Part shown: positions 16,063 to 25,286 of the stretch, one piece after another | Numbering within the stretch: the stretch's first letter is position 1 | How the letters are laid out: every line of letters begins with the position of its first letter | Made by a program: the position numbers and the translations under genes | Assembly (NCBI RefSeq): GCF_042660705.1 | Contig: NZ_JBHSUQ010000001.1 | Strand: one strand, 5' to 3' | DNA: 64,000 bases | Origin: Undibacterium_A arcticum | Lineage (GTDB): Bacteria > Pseudomonadota > Gammaproteobacteria > Burkholderiales > Burkholderiaceae_D | The notes under the pieces: model-generated | Told to the model about the DNA's origin: nothing | Seen by the model: the letters and a program-made list of their open reading frames with translations, nothing else | The model's database searches: none

Positions 16063-17574
16063 ATGACCATTCTGCTGTCCACCCTCAATGCCCGTTATGC
16101 GCACGCCTCGCTCGGCCTGCGCTACCTGCTCGCCAACATGGGCGCGCTGCAGGCGCAGACCAGGCTGCAGGAATTCGTGATCGGCGCCAAGACTGCCGAC
16201 CTGGTCGAAAAATTGCTGGCATCCAAACCGCGCATCATCGGCTTCGGCGTGTATATCTGGAACATCGACGAAACCACCAGGCTGGTGTCGATGCTGAAAC
16301 GCGTCGCACCGGAGGTCGTGATCGTGCTCGGTGGGCCCGAAGTGTCGTACGAGCCGGAGCAGCAGGAAATCGTGCGGCTGGCCGATTATCTGGTGACCGG
16401 CTGGGGCGACGTCACGTTTCCCAAGCTGTGCGCGCAAATCCTGCATGGTCCGCAACCGCTGATGAAGATACATGCCGGTGTGCAGCCGCCGCTGGCCGAG
16501 ATCGCGCTGCCCTACACCCACTACAGCGCGCAGGACATCGCGCACCGGCTGATCTACGTCGAGGCGTCGCGCGGCTGCCCGTTCAAATGCGAATTCTGCC
16601 TGTCCTCGCTCGACAAGACGGCGTGGCCGTTTGCGCTCGATGATTTTCTGGCCGAACTGGAACAGCTGCATGCGCGCGGCGCCCGGCTGTTCAAGTTCGT
16701 CGACCGCACTTTCAATCTGAACATCAAGTCGAGCCTGCGCATCATGCAGTTCTTCCTCGAAAAGCTGGCCGCGCATCCGGACGACCCGGTGTACGCGCAT
16801 TTCGAGGTGGTACCGGATCATCTGCCGGATGCGCTGAAGGAAGGGATCAAGCAATTTCCGCCCGGCAGCTTGCAATTCGAGATCGGCATTCAAAGCTTCA
16901 ACCCGCAGGTGCAGGCGCTGGTCAGCCGCCGTCAGGACAATGACAAGGCGGCGGAAAATATCCGCTGGCTGATCGAGCATTCGCACGCGCATTTGCACGT
17001 CGACCTGATCGCCGGGCTGCCGGGCGAGGATCTGGCCAGTTTTGCCAGCGGTTTTGACCGGCTGGTGGCGCTCGGCCCGCATGAAATCCAGTTCGGCATC
17101 CTGAAGCGGCTGCGCGGCACGCCGATCATTCGCCACACCGAGCCGTTCAAGCTGGTGTTTGATGCCCATGCGCCCTACACGATCCTGGCGACCGACCGCA
17201 TCGATTTTGCGACCATGCAGCGGCTGGTGCGCTTTGCGCGCTACTGGGATCTGGTGGCCAACTCCGGCCGCTTCGTCCACACGCTGGCACTGATCCTGGC
17301 CGATGCGCCGTTTGCGCGCTTCATGGCGTTGTCGGACTGGCTGTACGCACACACCGACGCGACACACCGGATCGCGCTGGAGCGGCTGGCGGCGCTGGTC
17401 GCGCAATGGCTGGCGACGCAGGGCATCGCCGCCGCTGCCGCCAGCGCCGCGATCGGCGGCGATGGGGCCGGCCAGTCGCTGCCGCAGCAGCACGGGCGGC
17501 GCCATACGGCCGCCAGCGCCGTCAAGGCTGACAGTGCGCTGCCGCGACGCCAGGCGCGCCACTTGGCGGCCTGA
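16063..17574 (+). CDS. B12-binding radical SAM protein (DUF4080)
   Basis: This 503-residue enzyme has an N-terminal cobalamin-binding-like Rossmann domain (about 1-130, with GFGVYIWNID and VLGGPEVSYE), then a radical SAM core whose cluster ligands are CPFKCEFC (C172, C176, C179), then a DUF4080 C-terminal region. Such enzymes use a 4Fe-4S cluster and AdoMet to make a 5'-deoxyadenosyl radical. The substrate is unknown. I prefer MTILLSTLNARYAHASLG as the start because homologous proteins begin there; an ATG 42 bases upstream is the alternative. The Ala-rich tail is likely disordered. Confidence 0.85.
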   Translation: MTILLSTLNARYAHASLGLRYLLANMGALQAQTRLQEFVIGAKTADLVEKLLASKPRIIGFGVYIWNIDETTRLVSMLKRVAPEVVIVLGGPEVSYEPEQQEIVRLADYLVTGWGDVTFPKLCAQILHGPQPLMKIHAGVQPPLAEIALPYTHYSAQDIAHRLIYVEASRGCPFKCEFCLSSLDKTAWPFALDDFLAELEQLHARGARLFKFVDRTFNLNIKSSLRIMQFFLEKLAAHPDDPVYAHFEVVPDHLPDALKEGIKQFPPGSLQFEIGIQSFNPQVQALVSRRQDNDKAAENIRWLIEHSHAHLHVDLIAGLPGEDLASFASGFDRLVALGPHEIQFGILKRLRGTPIIRHTEPFKLVFDAHAPYTILATDRIDFATMQRLVRFARYWDLVANSGRFVHTLALILADAPFARFMALSDWLYAHTDATHRIALERLAALVAQWLATQGIAAAAASAAIGGDGAGQSLPQQHGRRHTAASAVKADSALPRRQARHLAA

Positions 17575-17626
17575 TCCGGCGACCGGATCGCGGGGCGACC
17601 GAATCCCGACGGCCTGATTCCGCGTT

Positions 17627-18556
17627 TCAGGGCCTGGCCTTCGCACGCGCCGCAATCTGCGCGCGCTGCTGCGCGATCTCTTCCCAGATCCAGGCGCGAA
17701 AGCGCTTCACCTTGGCGGTCTGCGCCAGCGCCGGCGGACACACCATGTAATACGAAAACGGCACCGGCACGCTGACGTCGAACAGCCGCACCAGGCTGCC
17801 GCGCGCGATGTCGTCGGCCACCATCATCTCGCGTCCGAGCGCGATGCCCTGGCCTTCGCGCGTCGCCAGCAGCAGGTTGTGCGAGTCGCTGTAGGTGATC
17901 CCGCGTGGCTCCGGCGCATCGACGCCGGCCGCGCGCAGCCACGGCGTCCACGGCTCGTCGAGCGACAGCAGCAGCGGATGCTGCAGCAATTGCTGCGGCG
18001 TCTGCGGCAACGCGCCGTGGTTGAAGTCGGGCGCGCACACCGGGAAGTAGGCATCGCCGAACAACAGTTCGCACCACAGGTCGTTCCACGGCTTGGGGCC
18101 CATGCGCAGTCCGATGTCGACTGGTTCGCGCGCGAAATCGACCACATTGCCGGTGGTTTGGATCATCACCTCGAGGTCGGGGTTCTGTTCGATGAAATGG
18201 CCTAGCCGCGGCACCAGCCAGCGCGCCGCAAACGACGGAAACACGCTCAGCGTCAGCTGGTTCGCGTTGGCGCGGCGGCTGATGTCCTGCGTCGCGGCGG
18301 CGATGTCGAGCAGCGCGCTACGGACCCGCTCAGCCAGCACCCGTCCTTCCGGCGTCAGCTGCAAGCCGCGCCCGACGCGGGCAAACAGCGCCACCCCGAG
18401 CGCATCCTCCAGCGCCCGCACCTGATGGCCGATCGCGCCATGCGTCAGGCTCAGTTCGGTCGCGGCGCGGCTGAAGCTATTGTGCCGGGCCGCGCTTTCA
18501 AACGCGCGCAGGGCCGGCAGCGGGGGCAGTCTGGGAAGTGTTTGCTCAGGCGTCAT
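17627..18556 (-). CDS. LysR family regulator, GcvA-like
   Basis: This 309-residue regulator has the GcvA-type start LPPLPALRAFESAARHNSFS, the helix-turn-helix AATELSLTHGAIGHQVRALE, and an effector domain with WLVPRLGHF and VDIGLRMG. GcvA controls glycine cleavage in E. coli, but this subfamily is broad and no gcv genes are near. It is divergent to a DUF2917 gene across about 110 bases, a common pairing, so it may control that gene and itself. Confidence 0.85.
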   Translation of the reverse strand: MTPEQTLPRLPPLPALRAFESAARHNSFSRAATELSLTHGAIGHQVRALEDALGVALFARVGRGLQLTPEGRVLAERVRSALLDIAAATQDISRRANANQLTLSVFPSFAARWLVPRLGHFIEQNPDLEVMIQTTGNVVDFAREPVDIGLRMGPKPWNDLWCELLFGDAYFPVCAPDFNHGALPQTPQQLLQHPLLLSLDEPWTPWLRAAGVDAPEPRGITYSDSHNLLLATREGQGIALGREMMVADDIARGSLVRLFDVSVPVPFSYYMVCPPALAQTAKVKRFRAWIWEEIAQQRAQIAARAKARP

Positions 18557-18667
18557 TGGATAATTTTATTATCAATTTGAGGAAAAGGTATCACTGGAAT
18601 TCCAGGCCCCGCTCGCCTACTATGCTTGTACAGCAGCACTCATTGTAAATCAATCAGGAGCGATAGC

Positions 18668-19048
18668 ATGAAAACCAGCAAAAATACGATAGTCAAATTA
18701 GTCAAAGAAACGCTTGAATTGAAGGCGGGCAGCGTCGTAGCGCTGGACCTGAAAGCTGGGCAAAGCCTGAACGTGGCCAGCGGTCGCCTGTGGCTCACGC
18801 GCAGCGGCGACAGCCATGACTATTGGTTGCGGCCGGGCAACCAGCTGGTATTTGGCGCCGCCACCAGCGTGCTGGCCGAAGCCGATCGCGACAGCCGGTT
18901 CGAGTTACGCTCGACGGGCGCCGAGCTCGACCTGAGCTGGCTCCGCATTGCCGCGCAAAAATTGTTGCAATGGGCACAACTCGGCATGTCGCATGGCTTG
19001 CCGAAATCCACGTCGCAGCCCGGCGATGGGTTGTCGATCAAATGCTGA
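18668..19048 (+). CDS. DUF2917 family protein
   Basis: This 126-residue small cytoplasmic protein matches DUF2917: a cupin-like beta fold seen in LKAGQSLNVASGRLWLTRSGDSHDYWLRPGNQ, where LWLT.SGD..DYWL is the family signature. Function is unknown. A CAGGAG ribosome site lies before the ATG at 18668, which is preferred over a start 42 bases upstream. The upstream gap to the GcvA-like gene is short, and the two probably share control sequences. Confidence 0.8.
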   Translation: MKTSKNTIVKLVKETLELKAGSVVALDLKAGQSLNVASGRLWLTRSGDSHDYWLRPGNQLVFGAATSVLAEADRDSRFELRSTGAELDLSWLRIAAQKLLQWAQLGMSHGLPKSTSQPGDGLSIKC

Positions 19049-19147
19049 GCGGATGGTCGCACGACGACGCCACACCGATTCTGACACGGCCTTGTGTCAG
19101 GTCAGTGTGGCGTTGTCCATCGCCAGCAGTCCTTGCAATGCCCCCGC

Positions 19148-20308
19148 TCAGACCAGCCACGCGCCATCGCGATACACTACCTCATCGTCGAGCGTGACCG
19201 ATTCCGTCACCGCAAACACGTCGACGTGATGCTTGGCGTCCTTGCGCTTGATGATGGCCTTGTTGTAGACCCCATGCTTGGCGCCGAGCGACAGATGGAT
19301 GCCGCACATCCGTTCGTAGGTGCCGATATCGCTGACCGTGCGCTGCGCCGTCAACGCGCGGTTCATGCCAAAACCGAGTTCACGCAGCCACACTTCGCCC
19401 TCGTCGGCGCGGATATTGGCCAGCACCTGGTCGAAATCGGGCGTGGAATCGATCACCTCGGTCACCTTGCCCTTGCTCACCACCAGCGTGATCGGCTGCG
19501 CCGGTTGATTGACCTGGAATGCGGTGTCGCCAAACACGAAGATGCGCACCCGTCCGTTGACCGCCTCCAGATCCTGCGCTTCCGTGAACACCTCGCCGAT
19601 CGGAAATTGGCCGCCGACATTGGTCATGTCGGTGTAATCGCCGATATTCAGTTTGGCAGGCTCCAGGCGCGACCCGAACACCAGTTGCGCGCCGCCGCTG
19701 TCGACCATCGCGCAACTGGCGCGATCGATGCGCTCTTTCAGCGCGCGGCCGACACCGCGCAAGTACGCCGGCTCGTACGCCAGTGAATCGATGTAGTACA
19801 GCGCTTGCAAGCCCGACCGGTCCGAGCTCTCGGACATGCGCGCCAGGTGGACGTGTTCGATCACTTTCAGCGAGCGCTTGAACAATTCGACTCGCAGCCG
19901 GTAAGCATCGAGCCGAAACCCGGTCGACTGAATCAGCACCACCAGATCAAGCGGCGCCAGCGGTTCAAATGCGGCCAGCACTTCCGCCGGCGCCACCGCG
20001 TCAAAATCGATGAAGCGGGCATCCGGGAGACAGCGGCGATACGCCTGGGTCAAGGCCAGCGCGAGATCGCAGCGCCGATCCGACACCACCACCGCCACGC
20101 GCGGGTGCGCATGGTCGATCGCGATCGACAGGATGTCGCGCAAATGCTGTTCCGCGGTATCGACCGTCGCCGCGGTGATCGTGCCGAGGGGCGTGGTGCG
20201 CGGGGTGCTGATGGCTGTGCTGCAGGGCTGAGCGAACGACTCTAGGTTCGCACTTGGGTTTGTTGTCAATTTATCGCACCGGGGAGAGTGACAGGATTCG
20301 CCGCACAA
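19148..20308 (-). CDS. M29-like aminopeptidase/hydrolase family protein
   Basis: This is a protein of up to 386 residues. The C-terminal part has GFGMNRALTAQRTVSDIGTY and ERMCGIHLSLG, which recall the GxNP ... E...GT.H.A.G metal-binding pattern of M29 aminopeptidases (AmpS/PepS) and of NicX-type ring dioxygenases in the same fold class. The usual metal ligands are only partly conserved, so the reaction is uncertain. The first 40 residues (MCGESCHSPRC...) have no family character, and a start further in, at a non-ATG codon near the TITAATVDTAEQHL segment, is plausible. Confidence 0.55.
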   Translation of the reverse strand: MCGESCHSPRCDKLTTNPSANLESFAQPCSTAISTPRTTPLGTITAATVDTAEQHLRDILSIAIDHAHPRVAVVVSDRRCDLALALTQAYRRCLPDARFIDFDAVAPAEVLAAFEPLAPLDLVVLIQSTGFRLDAYRLRVELFKRSLKVIEHVHLARMSESSDRSGLQALYYIDSLAYEPAYLRGVGRALKERIDRASCAMVDSGGAQLVFGSRLEPAKLNIGDYTDMTNVGGQFPIGEVFTEAQDLEAVNGRVRIFVFGDTAFQVNQPAQPITLVVSKGKVTEVIDSTPDFDQVLANIRADEGEVWLRELGFGMNRALTAQRTVSDIGTYERMCGIHLSLGAKHGVYNKAIIKRKDAKHHVDVFAVTESVTLDDEVVYRDGAWLV

Positions 20309-20476
20309 GCCAGGGTGCCGAGGCCATGCATTTCCGAATGGAACCGCATTTTAAGTCACAAAGCCGGATCGGGATCGGACAGTGGGCGCGGCGGACCGCG
20401 CGCGCAGGTCGCACGTCGCGCCGGCGCCACAGCGTCGCTCATCACCAACACGTCGCGATTCTGCGAAAATATCCGG

Positions 20477-20908
20477 ATGAGCGATCCCATCGATTTGCAA
20501 CGCTTCGTCGACGCGCAGCAGCCGGTGTATGCGCAGGTCTGCGCGGAATTACGCGCAGGCAATAAGCGCAGTCACTGGATGTGGTTTGTCTTCCCGCAAA
20601 TACAGGGCCTGGGCCATAGCGCGATCGCACGCAAATTCGCGCTCTCGGGAGCGTCAGAGGCGATTGCCTATCTGCAACATTCAGTGCTGGGTCCGCGTTT
20701 GCTGGAGTGCAGCGCGCTGGTGCTGGCCGTTGATGGACCTAATATCGGGCGCAGCATCGAAGATATTTTTGGCTACCCGGACTATCTGAAGTTCCGGTCA
20801 TGCATGACCCTGTTCGCGCACGCCGATCCCGGCAACCAGGTGTTCGACGCGTGTTTGCGCAAATACTTTGACGGCAAACCCGATCCCGAGACGCTGGCGC
20901 GCTTGTGA
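20477..20908 (+). CDS. DUF1810 family protein
   Basis: This 143-residue soluble protein matches DUF1810 well: DLQRFVDAQQPVYAQVCAEL, then KRSHWMWFVFPQIQGLG and a C-terminal PDYLKFRSCMTLF. The family is related in fold to ADP-ribose-processing NADAR proteins, but its role is not known. It stands alone, with its ATG after a weak GGATG context. The upstream open frame back to 20288 is not part of the family. Confidence 0.85.
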   Translation: MSDPIDLQRFVDAQQPVYAQVCAELRAGNKRSHWMWFVFPQIQGLGHSAIARKFALSGASEAIAYLQHSVLGPRLLECSALVLAVDGPNIGRSIEDIFGYPDYLKFRSCMTLFAHADPGNQVFDACLRKYFDGKPDPETLARL

Positions 20909-20962
20909 TCGGCGCGGTCAGGGCGCCCTGCCGCTGCGATCACAAACCTGCTGCGTGGCGCA

Positions 20963-21193
20963 TCAGACGCCGGCAGACGCCGGCACCTGTTGACGCCACT
21001 GCGCGATCACCTGGCGCGAAGAACTATCGAGCGACGCCAACGGCACTACGGTCGCGTGGTCGAAAATCATCATTGCATACACGCGCGCCAGCAGATTCAC
21101 CTCGGGCGATAGCTGGCGTTCCTCGCCACGTGCGGGATGCTGGTTGCGCCAGTAGTTGATCGCTTGTTCCAGTTCGGCCAGGGTCAGTTCCAT
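20963..21193 (-). CDS. DUF3717 family protein
   Basis: This is a 76-residue all-helical protein. LTLAELEQAINYWRNQHPA, GEERQLSPEVNLLARVYAMM and FDHATVV match DUF3717, a small Burkholderiales family of unknown function. It is preceded on the same strand by a 42-codon membrane-peptide ORF, with which it may form a unit. Confidence 0.8.
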   Translation of the reverse strand: MELTLAELEQAINYWRNQHPARGEERQLSPEVNLLARVYAMMIFDHATVVPLASLDSSSRQVIAQWRQQVPASAGV

Positions 21194-21238
21194 GGAGTAG
21201 GTCCGCTAGGTCCGGCATTTCGGCCCGCTTGCGCCGCT

Positions 21239-21367
21239 TCAAAAGCACATGAAAAAACGATTCGCCAGATCGACGATGAACGACGTGCGCAAATAGCTGA
21301 CGAAAATCAAGCCCAGCAGCGCCGTCACGGCAGCGCCGATCAGCCAGTGTTTGACTTGGGTTTGCAT
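21239..21367 (-). CDS. Small single-pass membrane peptide (42 aa)
   Basis: ATG at 21367 opens a 42-codon frame: a short polar start (MQTQVKHW), one hydrophobic helix of about 17 residues (LIGAAVTALLGLIFVSY) and a charged then aromatic end (RTSFIVDLANRFFMCF). A typical small inner-membrane protein layout, 45 bases upstream of the DUF3717 gene. No family is recognised, so this rests on composition and context. Confidence 0.45.
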   Translation of the reverse strand: MQTQVKHWLIGAAVTALLGLIFVSYLRTSFIVDLANRFFMCF

Positions 21368-21429
21368 GAGTATGTCGAATATCCTGTTAATTCATATGCG
21401 CAATAAGACTTCGCGCTACGGAGTATGCA

Positions 21430-22659
21430 TCAAGCCAACACCGCTGGCGCGCGCACGATTTCCTTCTCGTTGATCGGCAAGTTGATCAGCGCCGCAAACA
21501 CGCCGAGGGCGATCGTGATCCCCCATACCATATCGTAATTGCCCTGCCGCGTGTACAGATAACCGCCCAGCCAGACGCCGAGGAAGCTACCGACCTGATG
21601 CGAAAAGAACACGAAGCCGGACAGCATCGACAAGTATTTGACGCCGAAAATGCCGGCGATCACGCCATTCGTCAGCGGTACGGTCGACAGCCACAGCAGT
21701 CCCATCGCGCAGGCAAAGATATACACCGACCACGATGACAGCGGCGCCAGCAGGAACAGCGCGATGACGACTGCGCGCGTGATGTAAATGGTCGCTAGCA
21801 GATAGCGTTTCGGGAACCTGCCGCCGAGATGGCCGGCGTAATACGAACCGAAAATATTGAACAGCCCGATCAGCGCCAGCGCAATCACCGCCACGTTCGG
21901 ATCGATGATGCCCTTGTCGCGCAGATAGGCCGGCATGTGCACGCCGATGAACACGAGCTGGAAGCCGCAGACGAAATAGCCGGCCAGCAGAAACAGGAAC
22001 GGCCGGTACGCAAACGCCTCGCGCGTCGCTTCCAGGATGCTCTGTTGCGGGCCATGGCCCGTGATGTGCGCCGGCTCGCGCAACTTGAACGCCATCGGGA
22101 TCATCACCAGCACCTGCAGCGCCGCCAGGACAAAGAATGCGTTCTGCCAGCCGCTGCTGGAGATCAGCTGTTGCTCGACCGGCATCAGCGCGAACTGCCC
22201 GAACGAGCTGGCGGCCGATGAAATGCCGAACGCCCAGGAACGCCGCTCGGCCGGCGCGATGCGGCCGATGATGCCGCTTATCGCGCCGAACGCGGTGCAC
22301 GCGAGCGCCGCCCCGATCAGGATGCCGGAGCCGACGATAAACAGCGTCGGCTGCGCCACCAGCGCCATCCACAACAGGCCGAACATGTAGAACAGTGCGC
22401 CGGCGATCACCACGCGCGCGGTGCCGAAACGGTCCGCCGCCATGCCGGCAAACGGTCCGAACACGCCCCACATCAGGTTTTGCAGCGCCATTGCCAGCGA
22501 AAACGTCTCGCGCGTCCAGCCGTGCGCCTGCGAAATCGGTTGCAGCCAGAAGCCGAAGCCATGCCGCACGCCCATCGCGAGCGTCAATACGAGACCGCTC
22601 GCGAGTAGTACGGTTTTCAGTTGCGGCGCGCGCGCAGCGGTAAACAGTGAAGGGGACAT
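21430..22659 (-). CDS. MFS transporter
   Basis: This 409-residue protein has 12 predicted membrane helices. The MFS loop motif between helices 2 and 3 appears as GMAADRFGTARVV, and its repeat in the second half as GHLGGRFPKRYLL. The N-terminus (FGFWLQPISQAHGWTRETFSLAMALQNL) is like the oxalate/formate and OFA or monocarboxylate subgroups, so an organic-acid exchange role is a guess only. The start at 22659 (MSPSLFTAARAP) excludes an upstream frame that crosses an intergenic repeat. Confidence 0.85.
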   Translation of the reverse strand: MSPSLFTAARAPQLKTVLLASGLVLTLAMGVRHGFGFWLQPISQAHGWTRETFSLAMALQNLMWGVFGPFAGMAADRFGTARVVIAGALFYMFGLLWMALVAQPTLFIVGSGILIGAALACTAFGAISGIIGRIAPAERRSWAFGISSAASSFGQFALMPVEQQLISSSGWQNAFFVLAALQVLVMIPMAFKLREPAHITGHGPQQSILEATREAFAYRPFLFLLAGYFVCGFQLVFIGVHMPAYLRDKGIIDPNVAVIALALIGLFNIFGSYYAGHLGGRFPKRYLLATIYITRAVVIALFLLAPLSSWSVYIFACAMGLLWLSTVPLTNGVIAGIFGVKYLSMLSGFVFFSHQVGSFLGVWLGGYLYTRQGNYDMVWGITIALGVFAALINLPINEKEIVRAPAVLA

Positions 22660-22729
22660 GGCGAGGCAGGCGGTGAAAAAAACAGTGTAGCGTAAAGCGA
22701 AACACCGTGTGGACCGGCGCCGGGCTGAG

Positions 22730-22858
22730 TTCCCTCCCCCTTGCAGGGGGAGGGTTAGGGTGGGGGTAGCGCGGTCGATGAGCGATGAAGGATGCACGTT
22801 GTCGATCGATCATCCTACCCCCATCCCAACCTTCCCCCTGCAAGGGGGAAGGGGCGAG
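22730..22858. repeat. Inverted pair of CCCCCTTGCAGGGGG hairpins
   Basis: A hairpin TCCCCCTTGCAGGGGGA followed by GGGTTAGGGTGGGGGTAG is matched in inverted form by CTACCCCCATCCCAACC and TTCCCCCTGCAAGGGGGAA. The unit sits between the MFS gene and the Ada/AlkA gene, looks like a dispersed bacterial repeat, and may end transcription from either side. Confidence 0.7.
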
Positions 22859-23029
22859 AAACCTTAGCCAGCAACCACCTTCATGCACTAGCCCTGTGGC
22901 ACTGGCGTTGACTGCGACAAATTAAGAAAACAGCAACAACCAACAGAGCTGATCAAACCAATGCAACGCCAATGTATGTATGTCCGAAAACGGCTAGACG
23001 AGGCCCGGTGCGGCGCGTATAACGAAGCC

Positions 23030-24571
23030 ATGGACCCTTTCGATCAGCATTCACCAGGCCCGGCGACCGGGGCGCAACACAGCACGTCGGCCGCCTTGCC
23101 GTCCGCCGACAGCTGCTACCGCGCGCTCGCAGCGAAAGACACGCGCTTTGACGGCGTGTTCTTTACCGGCGTCAAGACCACCGGTATTTATTGCCGCCCG
23201 GTGTGCACTGCAAAGACGCCGCGCGCCACGTCTTGCACGTTTTTCGCGACCGCAGCAAAGGCCGAGGCGGCCGGGTTCCGGCCGTGCCTGCGCTGTCGTC
23301 CCGAGCTCGCGCCGTACGCGCTGCAGCAGAACCTGGCGTATGCGGTGTGGCAACGTATCGCGGCCGGCGCGCTGAACGATGGCGACCTGGAGCGGCTGTC
23401 GCAGGAAGTCGGGTTATCGTCGCGCCAGTTGCGACGGGTGCTGGTGCAGCACTTCGGCGTGACACCGGTCGAGCTGGCGCAGACGCAGCGTCTGCTGTTT
23501 TCGAAAAAGCTGTTGCAGGAAACCGCGCTGCCGATGGCCGATGTCGCGTTTGCCGCCGGCTTTGGCAGCGTGCGCCGCTTCAATGCACTGTTCGCCGCGC
23601 GCTATCGGATGGCGCCGACGGCGGTGCGGCGCGCCGGCGCGACGTCCGGCGCAACAATCGGCGTGCTCGGGCCGGACAGCCTGACGCTCGGCCTCGCGTA
23701 CCGACCGCCATTCGACTGGCCGCGCATGCTCGCGTATCTGGCGGGACGCGCGATGCCGGGGCTGGAGGCGGTGCTGCCGGACGATGAGCGCGGCGCGTAT
23801 GTACGCAGCGTGCGGCTGGGCGACGCACACGGCTGGTTGCGCGTGACGCAGGACGCCGGCCGCGACCAGTTGCGGCTGCAAGTGTCGGCCTCGCTGGCCG
23901 GCGTGCTGATGCCGCTGCTGGCGCGCGTGCGCAGCCAGTTCGACCTCGATGCGAATCCGGCCGTGATCGCAGCGCATCTGGCGCAGGATGCCGGACTGGC
24001 GCCGCAGATCGCGGCGCAGGCCGGGTTGCGCGTGCCGGGCGCGTTCGAGCCGTTCGAGCTGGCGATCCGCGCGATCCTTGGCCAGCAAGTGAGCGTGGCC
24101 GGCGCCACCACGATCTCGGGCCGGCTGCTGGCGCGCTTCGGCGAGCCGGCCGCCACCCCGTTTGCGGCGGTGACGCGGCACTTCCCGCGGCCGCAGCAAC
24201 TGGCGCAGGCCGAGGTCGGCGACGTCGCGCAGCTCGGCATGCCGCAAACGCGGGCGCAGACCATCATCGATTTCGCGCGCTTCACTGCCGACGGCGGACT
24301 CAATATCCGGCCCGGCACCGGGCTCGACGCCGCCGTCGCGCAGCTGAAGACGGTGCGCGGTATCGGCGACTGGACCGCACATTACATCGCGCTGCGTGCG
24401 CTGCGCTTCCCCGACGCATTCCCGGCCGGCGACCTCGGCTTGCAAAAGGCGGCGGCCTTGATCGATGCCGCACCAGAGCGTCTCACCGAAAAGCAGTTGC
24501 ACGCGCGCGCGCAGGACTGGGCGCCGTGGCGCGGCTATGCGGCGCTGGCGTTGTGGCATGCGCTGGCTTAA
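23030..24571 (+). CDS. alkA: Ada-AlkA fusion: methyl-responsive regulator / 3-methyladenine glycosylase
   Basis: This 513-residue protein combines three parts. The N-terminal Ada Zn domain has Cys ligands GIYCRPVC and FRPCLRCRPE, where one Cys takes a methyl group from phosphotriesters. An AraC-type helix-turn-helix follows (LSSRQLRRVLVQHFGVTPVELAQ, about 145-210). The C-terminal AlkA glycosylase has LGQQVSVAGATTISGRLL and the helix-hairpin-helix LKTVRGIGDWTAHYIALRAL with catalytic Asp in FPAGDLGL. It both activates the adaptive response and excises alkylated bases. Ogt follows directly, so the two form an alkylation-repair operon. Confidence 0.9.
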   Translation: MDPFDQHSPGPATGAQHSTSAALPSADSCYRALAAKDTRFDGVFFTGVKTTGIYCRPVCTAKTPRATSCTFFATAAKAEAAGFRPCLRCRPELAPYALQQNLAYAVWQRIAAGALNDGDLERLSQEVGLSSRQLRRVLVQHFGVTPVELAQTQRLLFSKKLLQETALPMADVAFAAGFGSVRRFNALFAARYRMAPTAVRRAGATSGATIGVLGPDSLTLGLAYRPPFDWPRMLAYLAGRAMPGLEAVLPDDERGAYVRSVRLGDAHGWLRVTQDAGRDQLRLQVSASLAGVLMPLLARVRSQFDLDANPAVIAAHLAQDAGLAPQIAAQAGLRVPGAFEPFELAIRAILGQQVSVAGATTISGRLLARFGEPAATPFAAVTRHFPRPQQLAQAEVGDVAQLGMPQTRAQTIIDFARFTADGGLNIRPGTGLDAAVAQLKTVRGIGDWTAHYIALRALRFPDAFPAGDLGLQKAAALIDAAPERLTEKQLHARAQDWAPWRGYAALALWHALA

Positions 24572-24628
24572 TGCGCTGGCTTATTGCGCGGCGAGTGCGC
24601 GACATCACATCAGCAAGGAGGCAATACC

Positions 24629-25129
24629 ATGATTCATTACCTGGGACACGACAGCCCGCTCGGCACCATGCTGATCGCCGCCACCGAGCGCGGTCTGCGC
24701 AGCGCCGTATTTGAAGACCAACGTCATTTCAATGGCATCGCCGGCTGGCAGCACGATCCGCAGCATCCGCTGCTGCAACAGGCGGTGCAGCAACTGGACG
24801 CGTATTTCGCCGGCCAGCGCCGCGGGTTCGAACTGCCGCTCGATATACCCGATACCCAGGGCACCGAATTCCAGCGCAGCGTGTGGCGCGGCCTGCTGAC
24901 GATTCCGTTCGGCCGCACCAGCAGCTATGCCGAACTGGCGCACAAGATCGGCAATCCGAAGGCGGTGCGCGCAGTCGGCGCCGCGAACGGGCGCAACCCG
25001 ATCGCGATCATCGTGCCCTGCCACCGTGTGATCGGTGCTGCCGGTGCGCTGGTCGGCTATGCCGGCGGGCTCGAGCGCAAGCGCTTCCTGCTCGCGCTCG
25101 AGAGTGGGCAGGAACAGATACTCCTCTAG
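24629..25129 (+). CDS. ogt: O6-methylguanine-DNA methyltransferase
   Basis: This is a 166-residue suicide repair enzyme. The acceptor Cys is in NPIAIIVPCHRVIGAAG; the minor-groove helix and arginine finger lie in SYAELAHKIGNPKAVRAVGAANGRNP. It moves the methyl group from O6-methylguanine onto its own Cys. AAGGAGG lies nine bases before the ATG. It follows the Ada-AlkA gene by 57 bases, so co-transcription is likely and fits the adaptive response. Confidence 0.92.
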   Translation: MIHYLGHDSPLGTMLIAATERGLRSAVFEDQRHFNGIAGWQHDPQHPLLQQAVQQLDAYFAGQRRGFELPLDIPDTQGTEFQRSVWRGLLTIPFGRTSSYAELAHKIGNPKAVRAVGAANGRNPIAIIVPCHRVIGAAGALVGYAGGLERKRFLLALESGQEQILL

Positions 25130-25286
25130 AAAATTGGCTATGTCGCCATCAAAGCATGGCGCTGGTCGCAATACTGGCCGGACAAATCTTTTCGGGGCGC
25201 CACGGATTGATGGCTGACGCGGCACTTGCGCAAGCGGCGGCCAGCCGTTAAGGTGACGGCTTTGTTCACTGCGTACCGACCACTCC

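Noticed and set aside
15910..17655. 581-codon minus-strand frame across the radical-SAM gene
   Set aside because: Antisense shadow with biased composition; the plus-strand protein has clear motifs.
25157..25252. 31-codon frame ILAGQIFSGRHGLMADAA resembling the start of a cation diffusion facilitator, ahead of the real CDF gene
   Set aside because: Resemblance is limited to a dozen residues and has no further domain; too short to call a gene fragment.
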